DNA from: Caulochytrium protostelioides
Lineage: Eukaryota; Chytridiomycota; Caulochytriomycetes; Caulochytriales; Caulochytriaceae
DNA: 64,000 nucleotides
Reading direction: 5' to 3'
NCBI GenBank assembly: GCA_003615045.1
Contig: ML014202.1
Span: forward strand, 1 to 64,000
Positions 9,112 to 18,497 of this stretch are shown piece by piece. Under the pieces are notes generated by a model. It was not told where the DNA came from. It searched no databases and saw only the letters and a program-made list of their open reading frames with translations. Position 1 is the stretch's first letter. Every line of letters starts with the position of its first letter. The translations under genes and the position numbers were made by a program.

Positions 9112-10182
9112 GATGCACGCTTTGACCGTGGTAAAGTCAACGGCGTCGGCATCGCGCCAGACCCCACCTCTCGTCAACGTGGCGACTGCCCGCCTTCGTG
9201 GGGGGGAGGCAACAGGTCGCTACGCACCCTCCTGGCGAGTGCTCGGCCCGTAGTGCCTCGTGCATTCGCTCGCCGTCCCGCATCGCCGGTACCAGCTCGG
9301 TTGCTTCATGTCCTCATTAAGAGATTCTTGATTATAGTGAGGCGTTCGCCAGGGACCCGCGATCAGAGACCCGCGATCAGGGACCCGCGACGGGGACCAC
9401 CGGTGACGAACGCGACGCGAGTGCTGCCGCGAGGCCGTCGCTCGCCGTCCGCGGTGGCGAGCGGCTCCCGGCGCGCCGGCCCGGGCCGCCAAGCGGTGAA
9501 CGCCGCCGCCACGCCAGCCACGAGCGCCACATCGGGCGGCTCCGCCACGCGCCGCCGCCGTCTCCGACGCTCGATGACCGGCATCCGGCGCTCCAGCATC
9601 GGGTACGTGCGTACCTGCGGCAACGCCCGAGAACGCCTCGCGCCTCGCACTCGTTATCACCGGTGCGGACTCCCGCGCTCAGCTCGGGCGTCAGAAACAG
9701 CCGCGGGACCCGTCGCGTCACCGTCGGCGGAGACCATGGGTGCGTGCTGGGGACACGCGGCGTGGAGCACGCGCCTTAACGGGGATCACGCGACGCCGTC
9801 CGTCGGACGACGCGAGGCCAAACTCCGCGCAGCAGTCCTGATCCGCGTTCCATTCCATTCCATTTCATTCCACACCAACGTCGGCGCCGCGTGGGCCCGG
9901 CCTCTCCGTCGATCGCAGTCTCGAGCGGCTACGCCGTCGATCGCTGGCCCTTGGGCCTGTTCATTCGGGTGACGCGTGGCGGCGACGCCGATCGCGAGCG
10001 CCCTGCCACATCAGACTCTCGCCTGGACGTCCTGTCATACGGGGAGCGCTGCTCCTCGGCGGTACGGTCGACAGCGGCGGCAGTCCCGCCTTCACGGCAC
10101 CGGAACGCCCATCACCCGACCACGGTGCACGTGGCGCTCAGCGCGTACGGCGGCTCGCGGGGGACGGGCGGCCCGTGAGACC
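9112..10182. other. Spacer upstream of the condensin gene
   Basis: No gene is supported. It contains a short tandem at 9354-9390 (units of about 13-14 bases around GACCCGCGATCAG) and a CATTC-type pentamer run near 9847-9872. The final part is the presumed promoter and leader of the condensin gene. Confidence 0.45.
9354..9390. repeat. Short tandem repeat, unit near GACCCGCGATCAG
   Basis: Two full copies and a partial third, degenerate copy of a 13-14-base unit occur head to tail in the spacer before the condensin gene. Confidence 0.7.
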
Positions 10183-13100
10183 ATGGCGGTCGCGGGCGCC
10201 GCCGCGGGCGCCGCCGCGGGTGGCGCCGCGGGCGCGCAGACCGGAACGCCGCCATCGCCCATGCCGTCGCCCTCGCCAGCGATCAATCCCGTTCAGCAGG
10301 TCGTCTCGCAGCTGTTCGCCGAAGCCGTGAGCAGCGGGACCTCCCACCGCAAGAACGCGCGGAAACTCCGCAAACTGCACCGACAGTGCGCGCAGCGGCG
10401 GCGCGAGGACCCGCAGCGCCCCGACGACCTCGCCGAGGCGGTGTGGCAGTGCGTGCTGCAGATCATCGCGGCGAAGCAGGACGCCGTCGAGACGGCGCGC
10501 GCATTCCGGTTTCTCACGGCGTACCTGACCCTGCTGAACCACGACGCGCCGCCGGCGAGCGGCGACGCGCCCGAGGAGGAGCGCGACGCGACGCTGAGCG
10601 CGATGCTGGTCGAGACGCTGCTGACGCGCGCCATGCTGGGGCTCGAGGCGAGAGACAAGCACGTGCGGCGCCGCGTCTGCGAAGTCATCTCGCTGCTGCT
10701 GGCGCACCTCTCGGAGATCACCGACGCCACCGACGCCGCGCTCACCGAGGGGCTCGCCGTCCGCGCCACCGACAAGGAGGCCTCGGTTCGCGCCAAAGCC
10801 CTGCTCGCGCTGGCCAAGCTGGTGACGGGCGATGGCGATGGCGACGGCGACCGCGATGGCGATGCAGACCGCGATGCCGGGGACGACTTGGCCCGTGGCG
10901 CCGATCCCATCCTGGAGCGCATTACGCAGGCGCACAACGACAAGTCGCCGCTCGTGCGGCGCATGGTCTGCGCCGTGCTCGAGCCGTCGCCGCGGCACCT
11001 GCCGTACCTGATGCAGTTCACGCGCGACCGCGAAGCGAGCGTGCGCGCCGTCGCGTTCGCCCGGCTCGTCGCCGCGCCGCGGCTCCACGACCACCTCACC
11101 CGCAGCCAGCGCGACGACCTGCTTGCGCGCAGCCTCAGCGACCGCGACACGGCGGTCAAGAAGCAGGGCCTCAAGCTCTTCTTTGAGGCGTGGCTGCCGC
11201 GCGCCGCGGACGATGTCGTGCTGTTTCTCGAGCGCATCGACGTCGTCCGCGGCCACGCGGCACGCCCGCTGCTGCGCGCTTACTTCTTCCAGAACGCGGC
11301 CCGCATCGAGGACGCGCTCGCCTACCACACGTCCGAGTGGCAGCAGCTCACGCCCGAGCGCGCCGCCTTCTATGTCGAGTGGCTGCTCTGGTGCCAGGAG
11401 ACGGCCCGCGAGGCCGCGTGGGAAGCGGTCTGCCCGACGCTGACGCAGCTCACGCACCTGCTCGGACACTACCTGGCGCAGATCGAGCAGCTGCCGCCGA
11501 TCGAGGACACCGTCGCGGCCGGCGACGGGCTGGACCCGCCCACGCTGAGCGACCACGACGCCGCCGTGCTCGAGCAGCGGCAAGCCCTCGAGTGGATCCT
11601 GACGGCGCTGTTCAGGCTCGCCTGCCAGCAGGACACGACCGACGAGATCGGCCGCCGGCGTATGGTCGCATGGATCGCCGGCGCCGTGGGACACCCCGCC
11701 TGGGACACCGCCCACGTCGCGACCCTTATCAAGACCATGCGGTACCTCTGCGAAAACGAAAAGGACTTTGTCCAGCTCGTCACCGAGACCGTGCACGACC
11801 TGCATGATGTCGACGGCGACGACGACGCCGCCACCGCGACCACGACGACCGCTGCTACTGCGGCTGCCGCCGCCGCGGACGCGGCGGTCTCGGGCCCCCA
11901 TGGCGACGGTGACGGCGACGACGGGCCCCGGCTCCGACTCGCGCCCGAAGGCCGTCTGGTCAGCGTCGACGACGACCTGGAATCTTCGCAGGACGGCGAG
12001 GGCGATCATGGCGATCATGGCAATGATGCGGCGCGCCGACGCCGTTCGCGCGAGCGCGACGACGTCGCGGGCGCCATGAGCAGCGCGAGCATGCGCACAG
12101 CCCTCGGCGACCACGACGACGACCACCGCGCTGCGCTCCCCGGGGCCGACGTGGCGATGGGCGAAGACGATGCGACAAGTCTCGCCTCGGCGACGGCAGC
12201 AGCTGCCACGGTGGCGCCAGGGCCCTCTCGTGACTCGGCGGCGGCGGCGACGGCGACGGACGAGGACCGCGAGGACCGGCTGCTGCAGAAAGCGTACCGG
12301 TGCCTGGAAATCGTGCAGGCCGCGGCGGCGCGCATCGACGCGTTCCACCCCGCCCTACGCGGGTGGATCGAAACGTTCTGCGTGCCCGCGATCCGGCGCC
12401 CACTGGCGCCGTTCCAGTCGATCGGGTACGGCTGCCTCGCGCTTATCTGTCTGCTTAACCGCGAGGTCGCCGTGGAGCACATGCCGCTCTTCTTCCACGC
12501 CTTCCGCATGGGCACCGACGACATGAAGGGCCTTGCCATGAACAGCCTCTTTGATCTGATTTTGTGCTTCGGTCCCGAGACGGTCTTCTCGGACGCGGCC
12601 ATGACGCGCGGCGCTTTTGAGATCGACAGTCTGCTCGGGTTCTGCCAGCAGACGCTGGACTACGAAGCGCTCAACAACCGCGCGCTGTTTGCGATCGGCA
12701 TCGAGGGCAACTGCAAGCTGTGGATCCGGCAGTACTTGGACAACGACGAAATCCTCGGCCACCTCATCGTGCTCGCGTACCATCCGCAGACGGCCGAGCT
12801 GCCCGAGGTCCGTGCGACGATCCGCGCTGCCCTGCCCGTCTTCGGGCTGCTTACCCGCGACCACCAAAACCGGCTCGCCCGCGTCGTCGTGCCGGCCCTC
12901 CTGCAGCTGCTTGAGCAAGCCGAGGCGTCGCGCGGGGCGCTCATGGAAGTCGCCCAGATCGGCCGCGACCTGCTCGCCTGGACCGACCGCCGCCACCTCC
13001 GCATCCCGACGCCGCGGCGCTACCCACTCCGAGCCGCTGCGACTCGCGCGAACCGCCGCCGTCTCGGCGACGACGGCGACGATGGCGACGGCGGTGACGG

Positions 13101-13584
13101 CGGTGGCGCGGCCGACAACGCGGCCGACCATGCGGCCGACGACAAGCCCGAGGACGACGAGGCCGCCGTCCCGGAAGACGGCCATCTGCGCATCGCGTAC
13201 GATCTGCTCGTCGCGCTCGCGGCGCGGCTCAGCCAGAACGCCACCGCCGTCGCGACACCGCGCACGCTGATCGGATGGCTGCGCCGGTGCTCCCTCGGCG
13301 ACACGGTAGCGGCGGCGGCGGCGGCGGCGGCGGCGGGCCCGGCGGGCGGCGACGGCGTGCCGTCTCCGATGGACCTGGTGGCCGACACGCGGCCCGCGCA
13401 CTGGCGCATGCTGGTCGATGCGACGCTCGATGTCCGCGCCCACCGGGGCTCCCTCGACGGGCTCAGCCGTGTCTCCTTCAACAAGTTCATGACGCAGTTG
13501 AATACGGTCGTCATGGCCGACGGCGCCTTCGTGCGCAATCCGGACAACGTCGTTCTGGCGCGGCAGCTACTCGTCCACGAGTGA
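10183..13584 (+). CDS. YCG1: Condensin complex subunit CAP-G (Ycg1/Cnd3)
   Basis: HEAT-repeat subunit of condensin, which binds the kleisin CAP-H and DNA and helps compact mitotic chromosomes in the nucleus. The frame opens at 9976, but the ATG at 10183 is the first good start and gives 1133 aa, close to the family's usual length. HEAT-like helices begin near residue 100 (ARAFRFLTAYLTLLN) and continue through VRRRVCEVISLLLAHL (about 162) and VKKQGLKLFFEAWLP (about 324). An Ala/Asp-rich, probably disordered insert spans about 540-695. The C-terminal Cnd3-type domain follows (about 700-940; IGYGCLALICLLNREVA). A second acidic insert (about 955-995) and a poly-Ala run (about 1042-1052) interrupt the last part. 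The two inserts are unusual for the family and match the low-complexity habit of this genome. The gene converges with its minus-strand neighbour, leaving only about 107 bases between stops. Confidence 0.87.
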   Translation: MAVAGAAAGAAAGGAAGAQTGTPPSPMPSPSPAINPVQQVVSQLFAEAVSSGTSHRKNARKLRKLHRQCAQRRREDPQRPDDLAEAVWQCVLQIIAAKQDAVETARAFRFLTAYLTLLNHDAPPASGDAPEEERDATLSAMLVETLLTRAMLGLEARDKHVRRRVCEVISLLLAHLSEITDATDAALTEGLAVRATDKEASVRAKALLALAKLVTGDGDGDGDRDGDADRDAGDDLARGADPILERITQAHNDKSPLVRRMVCAVLEPSPRHLPYLMQFTRDREASVRAVAFARLVAAPRLHDHLTRSQRDDLLARSLSDRDTAVKKQGLKLFFEAWLPRAADDVVLFLERIDVVRGHAARPLLRAYFFQNAARIEDALAYHTSEWQQLTPERAAFYVEWLLWCQETAREAAWEAVCPTLTQLTHLLGHYLAQIEQLPPIEDTVAAGDGLDPPTLSDHDAAVLEQRQALEWILTALFRLACQQDTTDEIGRRRMVAWIAGAVGHPAWDTAHVATLIKTMRYLCENEKDFVQLVTETVHDLHDVDGDDDAATATTTTAATAAAAAADAAVSGPHGDGDGDDGPRLRLAPEGRLVSVDDDLESSQDGEGDHGDHGNDAARRRRSRERDDVAGAMSSASMRTALGDHDDDHRAALPGADVAMGEDDATSLASATAAAATVAPGPSRDSAAAATATDEDREDRLLQKAYRCLEIVQAAAARIDAFHPALRGWIETFCVPAIRRPLAPFQSIGYGCLALICLLNREVAVEHMPLFFHAFRMGTDDMKGLAMNSLFDLILCFGPETVFSDAAMTRGAFEIDSLLGFCQQTLDYEALNNRALFAIGIEGNCKLWIRQYLDNDEILGHLIVLAYHPQTAELPEVRATIRAALPVFGLLTRDHQNRLARVVVPALLQLLEQAEASRGALMEVAQIGRDLLAWTDRRHLRIPTPRRYPLRAAATRANRRRLGDDGDDGDGGDGGGAADNAADHAADDKPEDDEAAVPEDGHLRIAYDLLVALAARLSQNATAVATPRTLIGWLRRCSLGDTVAAAAAAAAAGPAGGDGVPSPMDLVADTRPAHWRMLVDATLDVRAHRGSLDGLSRVSFNKFMTQLNTVVMADGAFVRNPDNVVLARQLLVHE

Positions 13585-13691
13585 CCAACAACCCTCCGCC
13601 GCAACCATTTAGTGGATCACTGGCGATGCGTTCGCAGTTGGTAGACCTGTCTATAGCATCTAGAGCATACATAGCACACCCCTTCAACGGA

Positions 13692-16613
13692 TTACGCGGC
13701 TGACGGCGATGCGGCATCCGTCGACGCAGCGTCCGCGGCTTCCGAATCAGCGTTGGCGGACGCGCCGTCGTCCTGCTGGTCTTCCGCATCCGCTTCATCG
13801 GCTTCATCATCGTCGTCGTCGAGCACGATATCCGGGAAGGCTTCGTCGTCATCCTCCTCCGCGTTTGCCGGAGCAGAAGAAGGCGGCGCTGCAGGCCGCG
13901 ACGTACTGACAGCCCCCGCCGCGGGCGCAGCCGTCGATACGGACGCGGACACCGCCGGGCGGTCCGCCGCGGTCGTGGCGGCACCGCCGCCCAGCACGCG
14001 GAACGGCACCAGCCCCGTTTCGGGATCGACGCGGCTGCGCTTCGGCGAGCCCGGTGCCGCCTCCGTCGTCTCGGCCGCGCTGTGCTTGCCGAGTGTCGAG
14101 GCGGATGCGGACCACTGGTCGGCCGCGTTGGCATCACTCGTCCCCATGACGTCCGCCATGGCGGCGGCAGCGGCCGACGCGGCGGCGGCCGACGCGGGCG
14201 CCGCGGCGCGCGGAGCCACCGGCGGCAGGGCGAAGGCAGGGCGCGCGGCCGGCGAGGGCGCCGGCGCCGCCGTCGCGTCCGTCGCCATCGTCAGCGCCGT
14301 CGGGTGCGCGCGTCGCGTCGCGCCCGCAGTGGTCGCGGCGGTAGTTTCGGACCGCGGCGCCGCGAGGGGCGCCAGCGTCGGGAGCCACGTGGCCGGCAGG
14401 TGCGGGCGCGTGCGGGCGGCGAGGACGTCGCGGGTGGCGGCGCCGACGGCGGCGTCGAGGGCCGGGTCCGGTCCGAAGGGCAGGGCGGCGAACACGCGCA
14501 GGCTCACGGGTAGCAGGCGCGCGGCAACGGCGTCGTCGCGGCGAACGAGCCGGGCGAGCGCGCCGACGTAGGCGGCGGCGAGCCGGCCGCCGAGGCCGCG
14601 CTGCGCGAGCGCCGGGCGCAGCGGACAGGCGAGCAGGTGCAGCGCGCGCTGAGCCACGATGTGAACGGCGAAGCGCTGGAAGGCGAGCTCCGGCGCCGCG
14701 GGCGCCGCTGTCATGATGCCGGTCAGCACGCCGACGAGGACGGCGTGGTGCTCGGCGCGCTGCGGCGCGGTCGCGTCCGCGTAGTCAGTCATGCCGAGCG
14801 TGGCTTGGGCTTTCAGGTGCGCGGCCGTCATGAGGACGACGGGCGCGTCGCCCTGGGTGCCGCAGAAGAGACGGCCCCAGGGGCCGAGGAAGCGGTCGAG
14901 CCGGGCCTCGAGGCGCGACCACAGGGCGTTGCGGGCGCGGTGGCTCAGCGCGGCGGCCCAAGTGTCGATGGCGAGCGTCCTGAGGAGGTCGGTCTCGAGC
15001 ACGGCGGCGCCGACGAGGGCGCCGTCCGTGGCACGGGTGAGGTCCTCCACGTAGTGGTGTACCGAGCGGGCGAGCGTGTCGAGCAGCGTGCGGTGGGTGG
15101 CGAGGGCCGCGACGCCGACGCGGGGGACGTAGGCCTGCGCCCACGTGGCGGCGGTCGCGAGCACGACGTCGGGCCAGAGCGTGTGCATGCGCTGCCGCGC
15201 GGCCGGCGACTGGTCGGAACGGACAAGCAGCCGTTGCGGGTGCACGAGGACGCGCTGCACCAGCTCCGTCATGGCTGGGTGCGGCAGAACGAGCAGTTGC
15301 GCTGACGGCGTCGCGCACGGCGACACGAGCACGCAGCGCATGACATCGAGCGCGACGCGGTAGAGTGGCAGGTGCTGCGCCACGACAGTCTCGTACGCGA
15401 TGCTGTGGTGCGCGTCGTCGGGCGAGGGGAGGCGCGCGGCCATGCCCGGGGCGAGGCACAGCTTGGCGAGCGGCGACAGCGACGGGAATGCCGACAGCGC
15501 CGAGACGGGCTCCATCACGGGGCGGAACAGCTGCGAGAGGCTGGCGTGTGCCACGTGGAGCATGAGGCCGAGCACGGCCGAGGGCACCGTCTCGAAGAGG
15601 GCGCCCTGCTTCGTGGCGGGCCGCGGGATATGCATGTACGCAAGCAGTGCGCGGAGCAGCGCGCCCGTGGCCTTGGCGGGCGCCGTGGTCGACCACGGCG
15701 CGATCGCCGTGCTGGCGGCTGCTGCGGCCTCGCGGTGCGGATACTGCTGGTCGTATGCGACGAGCAGCGCTTGGAGGGTGTGGCCGACCAGCTCTTCTTG
15801 GCGGGACCGCAGGTTGAGCGGGAACTCGGTGGCAAACGCGGCCAGCACGACACACGCGCTGGCGGCGGCGGCGTTCTCCTGCGGGGTGGCCGACGGCGCA
15901 CTCGAGGCGGCCATGCGGGGCACGAGCTGGCGCACGACGTGGTTAATGAGATGCTGCCACGGCGCCTTCTTGCCGGCGGCCTGGCCCGCGGGTGCACGGC
16001 TCGACTCACGGGTCGACGCGGTCGTGGCGTCACGCATTACGGCCGCCAGCTGGCACAGCACGGCACCAACCAGTTCCGCTTCGGCAAGACTCATCGCGAG
16101 TGCGGCGCTGTGCGGGCCGGCCACGAGCGCCATCAGCGTCTGCGCGAACGTGTCGGCGACCGGTGCGTTGCGCGTCGCACTGCCCTTGCCGGCCGCCAGA
16201 TAGGCCGAGCCGAGCGCCATCGCGGGGCACACGCGCAGCATCGTCTGCAGCACGGCGACGGCGCGCATGGCCGAGCGGTACGCGGCGCGAGCGCCCGCGC
16301 GGCTCGCCGCATCGGTGTCCTGGGCGACGAGCGCAGCAAGCGCGTCGGTGCCCGCGGCCACGTACGCGAGCAGCCGGGATCGCAGGCCGTTGAGCACCGC
16401 GAGCTCGCTGCCGCCGGGCCGCGGCGGCGCCGCGACGCCGCTGGCGACGGCATAGACATGGGCCAGTGCTGCGGAGGACGCGAGGAGCCGCGTGCAATGC
16501 GCGGCGGCGGCGGCGCTCAGCACGGCGTCGGCCGTCAGCCGCTCCGTCACGGCCTCCAGCGTCGCGAGGCTCGCCGCATAGAGCTCCTCGTCGGCGGTCG
16601 ACGCCATCGTCAT
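13692..16613 (-). CDS. Rix1/PELP1-like pre-60S ribosome factor (candidate)
   Basis: The protein of about 973 aa is almost all alpha-helical, with an Ala/Leu-rich repeat-like body (residues ~1-780), a Pro/Ala-rich linker, a possible nuclear localisation patch (GSPKRSRVDPE) and a highly acidic tail preceded by AFPDIVLDDDDDE. A helical-repeat body with an acidic tail after a (F/P)-(D/E)-I-V type motif is what is seen in Rix1/PELP1 proteins, which act with Ipi1 and Ipi3 in late 60S maturation in the nucleus. The segment EFPLNLRSRQEELVGHTLQ fits the family's pattern loosely. No enzyme motif is present. The frame is open to 16781; I took the ATG at 16613 (16607 is equally possible) because the upstream residues are Pro/Leu-rich and look non-coding. 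Alternative: another ARM/HEAT-type nuclear protein. Confidence 0.5.
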   Translation of the reverse strand: MTMASTADEELYAASLATLEAVTERLTADAVLSAAAAAHCTRLLASSAALAHVYAVASGVAAPPRPGGSELAVLNGLRSRLLAYVAAGTDALAALVAQDTDAASRAGARAAYRSAMRAVAVLQTMLRVCPAMALGSAYLAAGKGSATRNAPVADTFAQTLMALVAGPHSAALAMSLAEAELVGAVLCQLAAVMRDATTASTRESSRAPAGQAAGKKAPWQHLINHVVRQLVPRMAASSAPSATPQENAAAASACVVLAAFATEFPLNLRSRQEELVGHTLQALLVAYDQQYPHREAAAAASTAIAPWSTTAPAKATGALLRALLAYMHIPRPATKQGALFETVPSAVLGLMLHVAHASLSQLFRPVMEPVSALSAFPSLSPLAKLCLAPGMAARLPSPDDAHHSIAYETVVAQHLPLYRVALDVMRCVLVSPCATPSAQLLVLPHPAMTELVQRVLVHPQRLLVRSDQSPAARQRMHTLWPDVVLATAATWAQAYVPRVGVAALATHRTLLDTLARSVHHYVEDLTRATDGALVGAAVLETDLLRTLAIDTWAAALSHRARNALWSRLEARLDRFLGPWGRLFCGTQGDAPVVLMTAAHLKAQATLGMTDYADATAPQRAEHHAVLVGVLTGIMTAAPAAPELAFQRFAVHIVAQRALHLLACPLRPALAQRGLGGRLAAAYVGALARLVRRDDAVAARLLPVSLRVFAALPFGPDPALDAAVGAATRDVLAARTRPHLPATWLPTLAPLAAPRSETTAATTAGATRRAHPTALTMATDATAAPAPSPAARPAFALPPVAPRAAAPASAAAASAAAAAMADVMGTSDANAADQWSASASTLGKHSAAETTEAAPGSPKRSRVDPETGLVPFRVLGGGAATTAADRPAVSASVSTAAPAAGAVSTSRPAAPPSSAPANAEEDDDEAFPDIVLDDDDDEADEADAEDQQDDGASANADSEAADAASTDAASPSAA

Positions 16614-18497
16614 GGTGAGGGCGAACGCACGCGAGAGAAGTTGGGAAGCACTATCGAGAAGCAATAGCGGGCGGCCTCGCGGTATGCCACTCGCAGCGGC
16701 AGGAAGCAGGGGGGTGAGGGAGGCGAGACAGCGATAGGTCGGCGGGGGATCAGGCCCAGCCACGGGAAAAGGGCGTATCACGTGGTGTCAAGCGGCCCCC
16801 GCAGAGAGCGCCGTGATGATGGAGCACGAGCGCACCATCGGGTTGATGAGCGACGCGTCCTTCTCGGTGGGATCGCAGCCTATCGAGTCGTGCGCTTAAT
16901 TTGCGCTTAGTAGGGGAGCGGAGTTAGGGTGGACGAGCGGCGGGGTTGGGGCGGGCAGGCGGAGGCGCGTGGCTGAGCATGTGTGGCGCATTTCTGATGG
17001 CTAATATCGGAATGCGATGATGAACAAATCGCCCAGGCTGCCTGGCATTGTGGAGAGCGACCGGTTCACAGCCATGCCATCGACAGCGCAACCAGAATGT
17101 CAGGGACAACGATGAGACTCATCTTGGATAGTTACAGATAGGCTTGTACCAGTAGTGATTCGCTGCACATGTTTCTTTTTCGAGTGGGTCGACCAAAAAG
17201 ACCCAATGACAATGTCAGTCCAGGTTCACGAAAGCGTTTCTCCGCCAGTTGTGTGAGGTGTCGTTTCAGATCCCAATGGTCAAAAACCACGAAATTGAAA
17301 AAGAACACCGAGCATGGTTTCTGGACCCGGAATGACGGATCACTCGTTCGATTCTTGTAACGGCGTCGATGCCGAGCATTCGCTCCGATACGGAAGCGAC
17401 GGGATAAGAAGCTTCGAGCGGTAATCCCTCAGCGACTCAGCCCCCTTCGCGTGTCGTCGGCAGCGTGTGCCGGTCGAGTGTTTCTGTGGTCGCTTCGGTC
17501 TGTGCCGGCCCGCCGCCCTGCCGCCCTGCCGCCCTGCCGCCGCCGCCGTACCGCCGCCGCCGCCGCCGCCGGGCGCAAGCGCCACGGGAGGCGTGCTTTT
17601 GGTTCATCGTGCCATGCTTGCATCCGGCGTTCCGATGCTTCGCTGCACCGCTCATCGGCGCAGCATCGGTCTCTCCGCCGCGTCGCCTGCGCTGCTTTGT
17701 TATGAGCGAGACGCTGTCCTGTCGGGGCGTGCCGGCGCGGGTATGAAGATGACGGCATGACGGTCGAGCAGAGCCAGGCGAGACGGCGCGAGGCTGGCGG
17801 CTCCTGGCGAGGCGAGGCGAGGCGAGGGCGATCCATCCTGTGACTCGTCCCGAAAGTGCACGCCCGCCATCGAGCCCTGCGCGGCGGAGAAGACGCGTGA
17901 TTCTACTTATCGACGCTGACGTCGGTTCATCTGCACCACGTAGCGACGCCTGGATACCTATTTCCCCGCCCGCCTCCCAATCACGCTGCTGGATGAACGC
18001 GGCATCGACGCGATTCCCCTCATTTTTTTTTTCGCTCCCGCATCGCGTCTTCATACCGAGTCCCTGTGTGGAGTCTCCGCATCGCCGTACATGGCGCAGG
18101 CGGCGGTAGTGACTGTGATACGATTACTTGAAGGCATCTCCCGATAGGCTCTTCTCGTACGCATCACCACGTCGGGCGGCTAAGCCGTGCGCCGTCGTCT
18201 GCGGCTGCTGTCCTGCGTTTGGCCTCCTTCTTGCGGCGCTGACTCCCCGTCTTCGGCCGGCGAGGCGGGGCCATCGCGGCAGCCTGCTTGGGCATCGTTC
18301 CCGCATCGCGCCCCCCTGACCGCCGCTTGCCGCTGTCTTGCCTTTGCCTGACTTGGCCGTCCGCGTTCCGCTTGCTTTGCTGATTCTGATCTCTGACAAA
18401 GGCGCGCCCTTCTCCCCTTAACCCCGACGTCGAGACTGCGGCAGCAGCGGAGGCATACGACGCAGCCGACGGACGGACGGACGGACCGACAGCGGTC
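16614..18497. other. Divergent promoter region, no gene
   Basis: About 1.9 kb separates two divergently oriented genes (the Rix1-like gene on minus, the kinesin on plus). No coding stretch is convincing. It includes a less GC-rich part (about 16960-17400) and a CCG/CCCTG-rich tract at about 17505-17572. No tRNA-like B box could be folded into a tRNA. Confidence 0.5.
17505..17572. repeat. GCCGCCCT / CCG low-complexity tract
   Basis: Several copies of GCCGCCCT run into a (CCG)n stretch. It makes spurious Pro-rich or Gly-rich open frames on both strands. Confidence 0.75.

Noticed and set aside
10138-12348. Long minus-strand frame antisense to the condensin gene
   Set aside because: Its residues are Arg/Gly/Val-rich without motifs, while the plus strand encodes clear HEAT and Cnd3 sequence. 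It reflects few stops in GC-rich DNA.
15372-16667. Plus-strand frame antisense to the Rix1-like gene
   Set aside because: It is Arg/Gly/His-rich and motif-free; the minus strand gives a coherent helical protein with an acidic tail.
17270-17360. Possible tRNA (B-box-like GTTCGATTC)
   Set aside because: No matching acceptor, D or anticodon stems could be formed around it.
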